Shown: one piece after another, positions 26,770-36,329 of the stretch
Numbering within the stretch: the first letter of the stretch is position 1
How the letters are laid out: every line of letters begins with the position of its first letter
Assembly (NCBI GenBank): GCA_029210745.1
Contig: JARGFI010000007.1
Location: 1-64,000 of the forward strand
Length of the DNA stretch: 64,000 nt
Direction: 5' to 3'
Origin: Desulfuromonadales bacterium
GTDB lineage: Bacteria > Desulfobacterota > Desulfuromonadia > Desulfuromonadales > JAHYIW01
Translations under genes and position numbers: made by a program
The notes under the pieces: model-generated
Told to the model about the DNA's origin: nothing
What the model saw: only the letters and a program-made list of their open reading frames with translations
The model's database searches: none

Positions 26770-28155
26770 TTATTCCAGCAATTCCGCCATGATCGCCAAC
26801 GCCGCCCGGCGTCCATCGGCCGCTGCCGTTACGACCAGATCAGCGCCGCGCTGACAATCACCCCCCGCAAAGACCTTGGGGTGAGAGGTTCTGCCGGTGG
26901 CGGGATCGACAAGGATTTCACCCCACGCTCCCTGTTTGATGTGTGCGTCGTCAATAAATGGCAACGGTGCAACGTCAAAACCCAGTGCCATGATCACGAC
27001 ATCGGCCGGAATGCAATGTTCACTGCCACTTGTTATGCTGACGCGTCGACGCCCCGAGTCGTCCGCTTCGCCCAATGTGGTACGCATTGCATCGACGCCG
27101 ACCACTGCGTCGTTTACGATATCGATACCACAAGGGGCGGTGTGAAACATGAAATTGACCCCCTCTTCGACCGCGTTCAAATATTCTTTGCGACTCCCCG
27201 GCATATTCTCCTCATCACGTCGATAGAGGCAGATAACACTTTCCGCCCCCTCACGCATGGCGCTGCGGACGCAGTCCATCGCCGTGTCCCCGCCGCCGAT
27301 CACCACCACCCGCTTGCCCAGCACACTGAACCGTTCCGACCAGTCCTTGCCGTAGAGGCGACGTTGCACGTTGGTCAAAAAATCCATGGCCAGGTGGACC
27401 TGCGGATGATCATCATGCGGGAGATTCGCCGCTCTGCCCTGGGTGGCACCGACTCCGAGAAAGACCGCATCGTGGGTGTCAAGCAGTTCGGTAAACGAGA
27501 TGTTGTCACCGACCGCACTGTTCAGGAGCAGGGTCAGTCCGGCCTGTTTGAGAAGTGCAAAGCGCCGCCGTACCGTTTCCTTGTCCATCTTGAAGCCGGG
27601 AATGCCGTAGGTCAGCAGCCCCCCGGGAAGATCCGCGCGTTCATACGTCGTCACGCCGATTCCGGCGCGAAGCAGGAAATGGGCACAACTCATTCCCGCC
27701 GGCCCCGAACCGATCACGGCAACCTTTTTGTTACTGGTAATGCCGGGGAAGGGGAGACGGTAGCCCGCCTTGAAGGCCAGATCGGTAATTGAGGCTTCGA
27801 TCGGGCCGATGGTAATGGCGCCGTAACCATCTTCCAGGGTACAGGCGCCCTCGCAAAGGCGGTTATGGGGGCAAACCCGACCAAGAATTTCCGGAAAGGG
27901 GGAACTCTCGTTCGAGAGCAAAAAGGCTTTTTCGAGATCTTTTTCCGCAATGGCTTCGAGCCACTGCGGGATATAGTTGTGCAGCGGGCAGCCGAGCGTG
28001 GTGCAGAACGGATCGCCGCATTGGACGCAACGTTCCGCCTGCCGTGCGACGATGCGATCATTGAAAAATTGATAGATCTCGTCGAAGGTGTGCAGCCGAA
28101 TGCTGACATCTTCCTTATAGGGGTCGTGGCGCTGGTGCTCGATAAATCCTTGCAT
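26770..28155 (-). CDS. gltD: Glutamate synthase small (beta) subunit
   Basis: A 461-residue flavoprotein supplying electrons from NAD(P)H to the large subunit. N-terminal Fe-S cysteines are CVQCGDPFC and CPLHNYIP, then CPHNRLCEGACT. Dinucleotide sites are VIGSGPAGMSCAHFLL and VVIGGGDTAMDC. It lies 3 bases downstream of gltB and forms the classical gltBD ammonia-assimilation pair. NADPH versus NADH cannot be read confidently. Confidence 0.95.
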   Translation of the reverse strand: MQGFIEHQRHDPYKEDVSIRLHTFDEIYQFFNDRIVARQAERCVQCGDPFCTTLGCPLHNYIPQWLEAIAEKDLEKAFLLSNESSPFPEILGRVCPHNRLCEGACTLEDGYGAITIGPIEASITDLAFKAGYRLPFPGITSNKKVAVIGSGPAGMSCAHFLLRAGIGVTTYERADLPGGLLTYGIPGFKMDKETVRRRFALLKQAGLTLLLNSAVGDNISFTELLDTHDAVFLGVGATQGRAANLPHDDHPQVHLAMDFLTNVQRRLYGKDWSERFSVLGKRVVVIGGGDTAMDCVRSAMREGAESVICLYRRDEENMPGSRKEYLNAVEEGVNFMFHTAPCGIDIVNDAVVGVDAMRTTLGEADDSGRRRVSITSGSEHCIPADVVIMALGFDVAPLPFIDDAHIKQGAWGEILVDPATGRTSHPKVFAGGDCQRGADLVVTAAADGRRAALAIMAELLE

Positions 28156-28158
28156 CGA

Positions 28159-31100
28159 TCAATCCCCTTCCTTGGGATTCAATGGGGCTTTCATGTTTTT
28201 CGGGGTGACCATCCAGAAATAGGCCATTTCTTCTCGAAAATCGTTGAGAATAAAGTGTGCCTTGGGGCTGCGCGTGCGATTGTGGAAGCTGGTCAGGATC
28301 TGTTTAAGGTAGAGTTTGGCCTCGCTGTCTTCGTCGACGTCAATGCGGCGCGCTTCGACCAGCTCGCGATTGAGATTATCCATGAAAGTTTTGTTGCGAT
28401 CGTAGACGAAAGCCGCACCGCCAGTCATCCCGGCTCCGAAGTTGATGCCGGTTTCACCCAGCACGACCACGGTGCCGCCGGTCATATACTCACAGGGGTG
28501 ATCGCCGGTGCCTTCAACCACCGCCAGGGCGCCGGAATTGCGCACGGCGAAACGTTCTCCGGCCCGCCCGGCAACGAACAGTTTACCGCCCGTCGCGCCG
28601 TAAAGACAGGTATTGCCGACGGCAGCTCCGCCTTCGGAGTAAACGCGCGGCGTGACTATAATCCGTCCGGCGCTCATCCCTTTGCCGACATAGTCGTTGG
28701 CCACGCCGGTGAGAAAAATGCTTACGCCGTGAATCAGAAATGCGCCGAGTGATTGTCCGGCAACCCCGGTGAGTTTAAAGGTGATGGCGTCTTTCGGCAA
28801 CCCCGAGTCGCCGTAATATTTGGCAATTTCACCGCTGGTCAGCGCTCCGAAAGAGCGGTTGAGATTGCAGATCTCGCGTTCAACCACCAGCTCCTCGCGT
28901 GGATTACGAATGACCGCCGAGACCTCCTTCAAGATCTCTTTTTCGAAGCTGTTGCTATCGTAGGGGTGGTTGCGGCGTTGCCAGGTGTTGATCCCGTCGA
29001 TCGGTCTTAATACCTCAGAAAAGTCGAACGGCGTGGCACCTTCGTCAGTACTTTTGCGCAGCAGTTCGACGTGGCCGATGATTTCGTCGAGGGAGCGATA
29101 ACCGAGTTCAGCGAGAATTTCACGCACATCTTCAGCAACGTTCTGCAGGTAGGCAACGACCTTGTCGACGGTTCCGACGAAGTGGCTGCGTAAGGTCTGG
29201 TCTTGTGTTGCCACACCGACGGTACAGCGATTGAGGTGGCAGATACGCAACAGCTTGCAGCCCAGCATCACCAGCAGCGGGGTGCCAAAACCGAAGTATT
29301 CGGCCCCGAGAATGGCCGCCTTGACGACATCCTGGCCGATTTTAAGGCCACCGTCAGTCTGGAGTTCGACCAACTCGCGCAGGTTGTTGGCTTTGAGGCT
29401 CTGGTGCGCCTCACTCAGTCCCAGTTCCCAGGGATTCCCGGCGTGTTTGATCGAAGTGCGTGGGGCTGCGCCGGTGCCGCCGTCGGCTCCGGAGATGATG
29501 ATGCGATCGGCATAGGCCTTGACAACGCCAGCGGCGATGGTGCCGACCCCTTCACTGGAAACCAGCTTGACACTGATCCGGGCATCGGGATTGACCTGCT
29601 TAAGGTCAAAAATTAACTGCGCCAGATCTTCAATAGAGTAGATGTCGTGGTGTGGCGGAGGGGAAATCAGCGTCACTCCCGGCACCGTAAAGCGCAGTGC
29701 CGCAATCAGTGGCGAAACTTTTTCACCGGGCAGTTGCCCCCCTTCACCTGGTTTCGCCCCCTGAGCGATCTTGATCTGAATCTCCTCGGCACTGCGCAGA
29801 TAGGCGGGGGTAACGCCGAAACGGCCTGAGGCGATCTGCTTGATCTTGCTGTTCAGCGGAGAATTCAAACGTTCGGGAGCCTCGCCTCCTTCACCGCTGT
29901 TGGAACAGCCACCGAGTATGCGCATCGCCTCGGCGAGTGCCTGGTGGGCCTCGGGGGAAATTGATCCGAGCGACATTGCCGCTGAATCAAAACGTCGGGT
30001 AATCGCGGCAACCGGCTCGACCTGCTCAAGGGGAATGGGCTGACGCGACGATTGGAAATCGAGAAAATCACGGACAAAGCGCAGTCCGCGACCGGCGATC
30101 ATCTCACGAAAACGCAGGTAATCGGAGCGCATGCGGGTTTCTGCAAAATGGTGAATGGTGGTGATGACCTGCGAGTTGAAGTCGTGATATTCGCCGCCGG
30201 GATTATCACGGTTGGCGCTGCCAATCAACAGGGGATAGATCGGCAGGAGGTGGTTTTCCTTGAAAACCTGGTGATGAATTTTATTGATCCGCGCCTCAAG
30301 GGCTGCAAAATCGAGTCCTGGAAGGAGCCCGGCTGAAGCGGGAAAACAACGGTCAACAACCTCGTCGGCCAGGCCAATGATGTCAAAGAGAGCCGCATTA
30401 CGGTAGCTTGAAACGGTGCTGATGCCCATTTTCGAGATGATTTTGAGGACCCCTTTGGTCATTGCATCGTACACATTTTTCAGTCCCTGACGGGTTTCCC
30501 GATGCCCCGCATGATTGCGTTCCAGGGTGCGCAGCGCGGTGGCATAAAGCAGCCAGGGGTAGATGGCGAGGGCACCGCAGCCGACCAGGACACAGGCGTC
30601 GTGAGTGTTGGTTACTTCAGCGCTGACCGCGACCAGTGCGGTCAGATGACGCAGCTGCTCGTCGAGCAGACGCTGATTGAGATAGCCGACAGCGAGTGCC
30701 ATCGGCATCAGTCGATGGTCTGCGTCCAGGCCGCGATCATCCAGAATGACGATCCTCACGCCATCATTTCGAACCGCCGCAACAACCTGATCACCAAGCT
30801 GTCGCAGTGCGCCGTCAAGATCGGTGTGGAAGGTGATCGAAAAGGTTGCGTGCCGGTAGTCGGGTTCAAAACGGGGTTTACTTGGGTCGCCGAACGAAAG
30901 GAGGGCATCAAAAATGTCACTCGACAGTAACGGGGAGATGCTCTTCAGCCGGCGACCGCGATCGGGGGTTTCGATCAACGGATTGCCGATCAGGCCAAAA
31001 CCAATCGTTGACGACATTATCGCGCGCTCGCGATAGGGGTCGATGGGGGGATTGGTCACCTGGGCAAATTTCTGGCGGAAGAAATCGCTGAAATTACGCT

Positions 31101-32604
31101 GCACTTCAGAAAAAGCTGCCAGTGGAGCGTCGTCTCCCATGGATGACGTCGGTTCGCGACCGTCACGCAACATCGGTTTGATATTTTCTTCAACCGTCTC
31201 ATGGGTAATGTTGTGGTAGCGTTGGAAGAGATTCAGTTGCGGCAGGTCGTCGTAGTGAATATCTCCCAGTTCCTCGAACTGATGTTCGATAAATTCCTGC
31301 AAATAACGGGTGTTGTCAGTCAGCCAATCGCTATACGGTTGTGATTCCATCAGATAGCGGTCGATATCGCTGGTCTTGAAAATCTCCCCGCTCTTCAGGT
31401 CGGCGGCAATCATTTCACCACTCTGGAGCCGTCCCCGTTCGCGGATTTTTCCCGGCGGGGTACCAAGAACGCCGTATTCGCTGGTCAGCAACAGGAGGTC
31501 ATCAGTCGTCAGGACATATTTGGCCGGGCGCAGTCCGTTACGGTCAAGCATGCAGGCCACATAGCGGCCATTGGTCAGACTGACCGCCGCAGGTCCATCC
31601 CAGGGTTCCCATGCGGCAGAGATATACTCGTAGAACGCCCGTAATTTGGCGGGCATGTTGGCGACGTTGTGGCGTGCCGGAGGGATGAGCATCCGCGCCG
31701 CCTTGAAGAAATCGACGCCGTTGACGAGCAGAAATTCGAACATATTGTCAAGATTGGCACTGTCACTCACCCCTCCCTGCAAAACCGGCAACAACCGCGC
31801 CAGCTCCTCGTCGGAAAAGATTTGACTGCGAAACGCTGCTGATTTGGCGACAGCATTGAAGCGGTTGGCGCGAATCGAGTTGATTTCGCCGTTATGGGCC
31901 AGATTGCGAAATGGTTGCGCCAGTCGCCACTGCGGCAGGGTGTTTGTTGAAAAACGCTGGTGAAAGAGGATGTAACCGGTGGTAAAAGCCGGGTCAGCAA
32001 GATCAGGATAAAGTTGGCGCAGGCGATTTGGTATCACCAGCCCCTTGTAGGAGATCAGTTCGCGGGACAGGGTCGAGATGTAAAAATCCCGTTCATCACG
32101 CAGTTCCCGTTCAATATCTTTGCGTGTCAGGTAGAGGAGTGCATCGAAGCGTTTGGTGGCGATCAGCTCACGCGGGGTGACAAAAACCTGAACAATGCGC
32201 GGCAGACGGTCGCGCGCGTAAGCGCCGAGCGCATCAAGCTCCAGCGGCACATCGCGGTGCAGCAGAAGCTGAAGGTCATTCTGTTCACAGGTCGCGGCAA
32301 AAGCGGCAAGTTGTGGTTCCGGGTTACTGAGAAAAAGCGTGCCGACGGCGAAACATGCGGGCAATGAAACGCCCATCTTTTCGGCTGCCTGGCGCATGAA
32401 CTGCGTCGGCATGGCACAGAGAATCCCGCAACCATCGCCGCTCTTGCCATCGGCAGCGATCGCGCCGCGATGCATCATCCGGCTCAGGGCGTAAATGGCG
32501 TCCTCGACAAGTTGGTGGCTTGGTTCGGCACGCAGGTGGGCCAGTAGACCGAAACCGCAATTGTCGCGGTAATCCTCGGCGGGGTTTTGATTGCGTCTAT
32601 TCAT
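28159..32604 (-). CDS. gltB: Glutamate synthase large (alpha) subunit
   Basis: A 1481-residue enzyme converting glutamine plus 2-oxoglutarate to two glutamates. The N-terminal glutamine amidotransferase begins at Cys16 (DNCGFGLLAHL), exposed after removal of a 15-residue propeptide. The central domain and the FMN-binding synthase domain follow (GGQLPGEKVSPLIAALRFT, ISGADGGTGAAPRTSIKHAG), with a cysteine cluster (CKLLRICHLNRCTVG) for the 3Fe-4S centre, and a C-terminal GXGXG beta-helix. Full length. A 346-base leader region without coding lies upstream. Confidence 0.97.
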   Translation of the reverse strand: MNRRNQNPAEDYRDNCGFGLLAHLRAEPSHQLVEDAIYALSRMMHRGAIAADGKSGDGCGILCAMPTQFMRQAAEKMGVSLPACFAVGTLFLSNPEPQLAAFAATCEQNDLQLLLHRDVPLELDALGAYARDRLPRIVQVFVTPRELIATKRFDALLYLTRKDIERELRDERDFYISTLSRELISYKGLVIPNRLRQLYPDLADPAFTTGYILFHQRFSTNTLPQWRLAQPFRNLAHNGEINSIRANRFNAVAKSAAFRSQIFSDEELARLLPVLQGGVSDSANLDNMFEFLLVNGVDFFKAARMLIPPARHNVANMPAKLRAFYEYISAAWEPWDGPAAVSLTNGRYVACMLDRNGLRPAKYVLTTDDLLLLTSEYGVLGTPPGKIRERGRLQSGEMIAADLKSGEIFKTSDIDRYLMESQPYSDWLTDNTRYLQEFIEHQFEELGDIHYDDLPQLNLFQRYHNITHETVEENIKPMLRDGREPTSSMGDDAPLAAFSEVQRNFSDFFRQKFAQVTNPPIDPYRERAIMSSTIGFGLIGNPLIETPDRGRRLKSISPLLSSDIFDALLSFGDPSKPRFEPDYRHATFSITFHTDLDGALRQLGDQVVAAVRNDGVRIVILDDRGLDADHRLMPMALAVGYLNQRLLDEQLRHLTALVAVSAEVTNTHDACVLVGCGALAIYPWLLYATALRTLERNHAGHRETRQGLKNVYDAMTKGVLKIISKMGISTVSSYRNAALFDIIGLADEVVDRCFPASAGLLPGLDFAALEARINKIHHQVFKENHLLPIYPLLIGSANRDNPGGEYHDFNSQVITTIHHFAETRMRSDYLRFREMIAGRGLRFVRDFLDFQSSRQPIPLEQVEPVAAITRRFDSAAMSLGSISPEAHQALAEAMRILGGCSNSGEGGEAPERLNSPLNSKIKQIASGRFGVTPAYLRSAEEIQIKIAQGAKPGEGGQLPGEKVSPLIAALRFTVPGVTLISPPPHHDIYSIEDLAQLIFDLKQVNPDARISVKLVSSEGVGTIAAGVVKAYADRIIISGADGGTGAAPRTSIKHAGNPWELGLSEAHQSLKANNLRELVELQTDGGLKIGQDVVKAAILGAEYFGFGTPLLVMLGCKLLRICHLNRCTVGVATQDQTLRSHFVGTVDKVVAYLQNVAEDVREILAELGYRSLDEIIGHVELLRKSTDEGATPFDFSEVLRPIDGINTWQRRNHPYDSNSFEKEILKEVSAVIRNPREELVVEREICNLNRSFGALTSGEIAKYYGDSGLPKDAITFKLTGVAGQSLGAFLIHGVSIFLTGVANDYVGKGMSAGRIIVTPRVYSEGGAAVGNTCLYGATGGKLFVAGRAGERFAVRNSGALAVVEGTGDHPCEYMTGGTVVVLGETGINFGAGMTGGAAFVYDRNKTFMDNLNRELVEARRIDVDEDSEAKLYLKQILTSFHNRTRSPKAHFILNDFREEMAYFWMVTPKNMKAPLNPKEGD

Positions 32605-32950
32605 CGGGCTGATCTCTTTCGGCGTTGTTCATGAAGATGGCTCAGCCATCGAATTCTTTTTTGCGAGTACATCAATGAAGATAGAATCTTACCTGTCTTT
32701 TGCCCGGAAATAAAGGGGCGAGAAAGAAAAGTTGTGAATTGCGCCCGTGCCAGCGCACCCTGGGTGCAATCGCGGACAACAGCCTTTGCCATCGTAACGG
32801 ACAGAAAACGGGGAGCGAGGTTCCGGGGATTGACTGACAAATACGTTGGCGGAGATTACTACCGATAGACGACCGGAAAAGGAACAGAAACAGGAGCACT
32901 CAGCTGGCAAAACAGACACAAGAACGCTGCATCTGCTTTTCGCCAACGAA
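32605..32950. other. 346-base noncoding region upstream of gltB
   Basis: No credible gene is seen. It holds one copy of a dispersed repeat (32636-32674), whose first part forms a 7-bp hairpin (GATGGCT/AGCCATC, 32636-32650). I recognised no sigma-70 promoter of high quality and no known riboswitch. It presumably contains the gltBD promoter. Confidence 0.4.
32636..32674 (+). repeat. Dispersed 39-nt repeat, copy A
   Basis: Aligns without gaps to the reverse complement of 33877-33915 over 39 bases: GATGGC, a short variable stretch, GCCA, then TT-x-TTTTTTGCGAGT-R-CATCA. Core TGCGAGTRCATCA is shared with a third copy at 21727. Confidence 0.55.
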
Positions 32951-33739
32951 TTACTTTTTCCCTGGACGGGTCGCGTAGATTAACAGTTTGCGATCGGTAT
33001 AACTTTCAACTTCACCGGCAAATGTCTCAATTTGAAAGAAATCCTGAATTTTCATCGGTGCCTCAGCGAAGAACCGGTTAAGTTGCTGAGTCGCTTCACG
33101 CTTCATTCCCGCGCGTGCCGCCCATTCGGGAAAATCATGGGTTTTGGGAATGATCCGCGTTTCGTGCAGGATCAGCCCGGAGTCATCGATCATTTTAACC
33201 CACTCATCTCGGGTGTAAGCGCGGATATGCGTCGGATCGCGCATCTTTTCCATTGTTTGATAGAACTCGACAATCTCGGGGTCTTCCGGCATCAGGGTGT
33301 CGATGATCACCATGCGTCCGTCACGTCGCAGTACGCGATGAAATTCTTTCAACGCACGCGGCACATCGGGGAAGTGGTGCGGGGCAATGCGGCAGGTCAG
33401 TAATGTGAAAGCTCCGGCGGGGAAGGGCAGGTCCTCGGCATCGGCCTCGCGAAAGGTAACGTTGTCGACGCCACCTTCCTCGGCAACATATTCCTGGGCT
33501 TTCTTGAGCATTTGCATGGTCAAATCGGAGGCCACGACGTTGCGCACCAGCGGTGCGAAGAAGAGGGCCGTGTGTCCGCCACCGCAGGCGATGTCAAGGA
33601 GGTTATCATCCAACGTTGGCTGCAACAGTTCGCGAGCGGCAAGCAGGTCGTCACCGGTGGCAAAACCTTTATTGCGGATATAACTGTCGGCGGACTTGCC
33701 GAACTGTTCACGGACTTTATCTTTAAAGCGCTCACCCAT
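32951..33739 (-). CDS. SAM-dependent methyltransferase (class I, UbiE-like)
   Basis: A 262-residue methyltransferase. The SAM-binding motif is LLDIACGGGHTALFFAP (about residues 43-59), followed by motif II DAEDLPFPAGAFTLLTCRI and VLRRDGRMVIIDTLMPED. The fold resembles UbiE/Coq5-type enzymes, but sequence alone does not fix the substrate. Spacing from gltB is 346 bases, so it is an independent gene. Confidence 0.82.
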   Translation of the reverse strand: MGERFKDKVREQFGKSADSYIRNKGFATGDDLLAARELLQPTLDDNLLDIACGGGHTALFFAPLVRNVVASDLTMQMLKKAQEYVAEEGGVDNVTFREADAEDLPFPAGAFTLLTCRIAPHHFPDVPRALKEFHRVLRRDGRMVIIDTLMPEDPEIVEFYQTMEKMRDPTHIRAYTRDEWVKMIDDSGLILHETRIIPKTHDFPEWAARAGMKREATQQLNRFFAEAPMKIQDFFQIETFAGEVESYTDRKLLIYATRPGKK

Positions 33740-33876
33740 CAGTTACTCCCCGGTTTTTTGATCAACACTCAATAAGCGATAAAAAGTTCTGTTGTTCAGG
33801 CAGTTGTTCGCCTGACGAGGTGCGTCAATAATTCAGGACAGTATAGCAACCAAATAGAAAAATGTTTGTCAAAGTA

Positions 33877-33915
33877 TGATGCACTCGCAAAAAATAACCA
33901 GCTGGCGATGCCATC
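33877..33915 (-). repeat. Dispersed 39-nt repeat, copy B
   Basis: Reverse complement aligns without gaps to 32636-32674. The T-run and core TGCGAGTGCATCA are intact. It lies in the long intergenic region before the ArsP-like permease. Confidence 0.55.
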
Positions 33916-34080
33916 AAGTATGGGCCTTATATTTTGAAAGGGCAAGAAAGAGTGGAAAAGTTCAGAAAAAACAGTATTTTGACTCAATCCTATGCGGTCA
34001 GTATTTTTTGTCTTATCCTGTCATTGTTGTAACGGTATTTTTTTGTGTTTAATTGCCAGGCGGCGCGGTGAAAGTCGACA

Positions 34081-34096
34081 TGGTATAGCCTTTGCT
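34081..34096 (+). promoter_or_regulatory. Sigma-54 (RpoN) -24/-12 promoter
   Basis: TGGTATAGCCTTTGCT: GG at 34082-34083 and GC at 34094-34095 separated by exactly 10 bases, with TTGCT at the -12 side. It lies 122 bases upstream of the permease start on the same strand. Seen directly; use in vivo is inferred. Confidence 0.6.
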
Positions 34097-34217
34097 AGTT
34101 AGCGACCAGTCGGACAGCGTGTTTAATGATGACGCTGTTTTGTTGATCGGTTGGGCGAAAAATTGTCTGGCGGATGCTTCGCACGACAAATTTTAATCAA
34201 ATGAGGCCTCACATCTT

Positions 34218-35210
34218 ATGGAATCTGTACTCAGTCTGTTGGCTGAACTTGGCGCGGAACTGCTGCGCGAGTTTTTGTATATCCTGCCTTATCTGGCGTT
34301 TGGCGTGTTTCTCGAAGCAGTCATCCGGACACTCAAATGGCATGTCAAGATTCGCACAGCGTTAACCCGCTACGGGTTGCTGGCGATACCATTGGCGGCA
34401 TTGCTCGGGGTGGCCAGCCCGCTCTGTGCGTGTGCGACCCTGCCGCTGGTTATCTCGCTTCTGGTGGGGGGCTTGCCCCTTGCTCCAGCCATGGCGTTGC
34501 TGGTGACGTCACCACTGATGAGTCCGGCATCGTTTACGATGCTCTCCGGCATGCTCGGGGGGGAGTGGGCGCTAACCGTGGCCGTTTGTGCGGTAGTTCT
34601 TGGCCTTTTCGCCGGTTATGTCACGCACTTTCTCGGTCGCTACGGGTTCTCCACCGAAGTTGTCTTTCGTCAGGAACTCCCCAAAGGGAACTTTCATGAT
34701 CCCGCCTATCCGGTGGAAGAGCTGCGCTGTGATTGTGGACAGCAACTCTCACATCGCGTCGATCGCTGCACCCATAACAAGTTTCTGGTCTTTGGCGCGC
34801 GGTTCTGGGAAGGCAGCCTCAAAATCGGCAAGTTTGCACTGATCGGCCTGGTGATTGAGGTGGTGGCGATGAAGTTTATCCCCAATGGCTGGATTACCGG
34901 GCTACTGGAGGGGGAGGGGATTGCACCGATTTTTACCCTGACGCTGGCAGCGATACCGTTGCATCTGCCGCAGGTCACCGCAGCTTCCATGGTGTACGGT
35001 TTTTACCTCCCCGATCCGGGGCAAACAATCCCCCTTGCGGCCGGGCCGGGAATTGCGATGCTGGTCGGTGGCCCGGTGACGGCGTTACCGGTGATGGCGG
35101 TCTTTATCTCGATGTTCAAACCACGGGTTCTGGCTTTGTATATCACCCTCTGTGTCGGGGGAACGATTTCACTGGCGTTGCTATGGCGTCTGGTGTCGCC
35201 ACTGGTGTGA
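34218..35210 (+). CDS. ArsP/SO_0444-type metal(loid) permease
   Basis: A 330-residue polytopic membrane protein of the ArsP_1 (DUF318) permease family: YILPYLAFGVFLEAVI, then ASPLCACATLPLVISLLVGGL with the paired Cys typical of arsenic and Cu/Zn efflux members, and LVTSPLMSPASF. A cytoplasmic loop holds C-D-C and His residues (RCDCGQQLSHRVDRCTHNK), a likely metal-binding site. Substrate (trivalent organoarsenic, Cu or Zn) is inferred from relatives. A sigma-54-type promoter is upstream. Confidence 0.82.
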   Translation: MESVLSLLAELGAELLREFLYILPYLAFGVFLEAVIRTLKWHVKIRTALTRYGLLAIPLAALLGVASPLCACATLPLVISLLVGGLPLAPAMALLVTSPLMSPASFTMLSGMLGGEWALTVAVCAVVLGLFAGYVTHFLGRYGFSTEVVFRQELPKGNFHDPAYPVEELRCDCGQQLSHRVDRCTHNKFLVFGARFWEGSLKIGKFALIGLVIEVVAMKFIPNGWITGLLEGEGIAPIFTLTLAAIPLHLPQVTAASMVYGFYLPDPGQTIPLAAGPGIAMLVGGPVTALPVMAVFISMFKPRVLALYITLCVGGTISLALLWRLVSPLV

Positions 35211-35252
35211 TGGCGAAGTCCTGAATTGATGATCAAGGTGAGAACAGGCCGT

Positions 35253-36296
35253 TCAGGTCATCTTGATGAGCAACCGCCCCGGTTCCGCGTTCGTGACTGC
35301 GCCGATGCCCCAGCAGCCGGTCTCTCTCGCCGTCAACTCAGCACATAATGGCGCAGCTTTCTCCGGCGCAACCGCGATCAGCAAGCCGCCGGAGGTTTGC
35401 GGGTCGCTGATGATGTCGAGGATATCGGGCGCGATGCGGTCGGCATCGATCACTTTCCCCAGATAGTAATCACGATTATTGTAGCCACCCGCCGGGATCA
35501 TGCCGATCGCCGCCATCTCCCGGACCTGCGGATAGACCGGTAGCGCGGCGCCGTCAAGCGTCAGGCCGACATTGCTGGCCAGAGCAAGTTCCAGTGCGTG
35601 GCCGAGGAGGCCGAAGCCGGTGATGTCGGTGCAGGCATGAACCCCGATCGTCAGCATCGCCTCGGCGGCGGCGCGGTTGAGGGTATTCATCCCGGCAATC
35701 GCGGCACTGATGTCGGTTGCGGTGAGAATCTCCCCCTTGAGGGCAGTGGCGAGGATGCCGGTGCCGAGGGGCTTGGTGAGAATCAGCTGATCTCCCGGTT
35801 GCGCCCCGACCGTTGAAATCAGGTGCGCCGGGTTGACCAGTCCGGTCACCGCCAGCCCGTACTTCGGTTCGTCATCCTCGACCGTATGCCCACCGACGAT
35901 GGTGGCCCCGGCATCATGGCAGGCGTCCGCCCCGCCGCGCAGAATCTCGACCAGAAGCGATCGGTCGAGGCACTTGGGAAAGCCGATCAGGTTGAGTGCG
36001 GTCAAGGGACGCGCACCCATGGCGTAGAGGTCAGAAAGCGCATTGGCGGCGGCGATGCGCCCGAACAGATAAGGGTCATCGACAATCGGCGTGAAAAAAT
36101 CGACCGACTGCACCAGCGCGAGGTCGGCGGCAATACGATAGACCCCGGCATCGGCGGAGGGGATCGCGGCACTGAGGAAATTTTCATCCGGATAATTTGG
36201 TAATTGACGCAGCACCTGCGCCAACGGCTCAGGAGCCAGTTTGGCGGCTCAACCGCTGGAGCGGGACAGGCTGGTCAGCTTGATATGATCTGCCAC
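35253..36296 (-). CDS. selD: Selenide, water dikinase SelD, a selenoprotein (UGA = Sec16)
   Basis: A 347-residue enzyme making selenophosphate from selenide and ATP. The frame runs from a GTG at 36296 (AAGGAAGTCT upstream) to 35253, reading through one UGA at 36249-36251. Around it the sequence reads SSG-U-AAKLAPEPL, the catalytic GCAAK motif of the family with Sec in place of Cys. Downstream motifs HTVEDDEPKYGLAVTG and GFGLLGHALELA are normal. Ordinary translation would begin at the TTG at 36224 and lose the active site. A hairpin suitable as SECIS follows the UGA. It is the last gene after selA and selB, 33 bases from selB. Confidence 0.9.
36219..36251 (-). promoter_or_regulatory. Bacterial SECIS-like hairpin after the selD UGA
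   Basis: Minus strand: lower stem CGCCAA (36241-36246) pairs with TTGGCG (36219-36224); upper stem GGCT (36234-36237) pairs with AGCC (36226-36229) around the loop CCTG. The apical loop begins 15 bases after the UGA, close to bacterial SECIS geometry. Confidence 0.6.
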
Positions 36297-36329
36297 AGAC
36301 TTCCTTTCATAAAAGCGTCGCTTGATTTA

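Larger units (their letters stand above)
33740..34217. other. 478-base noncoding region between the methyltransferase and permease genes
   Basis: No gene is seen. It holds one repeat copy (33877-33915) and a strong sigma-54-type promoter (34081-34096) facing the permease gene. The remaining sequence is A+T-rich (for example around 34000-34060). Confidence 0.45.

Noticed and set aside
32720-32790. TGGCACG upstream of gltB as a sigma-54 promoter
   Set aside because: There is no GC ten bases after the GG; the -12 element is missing.
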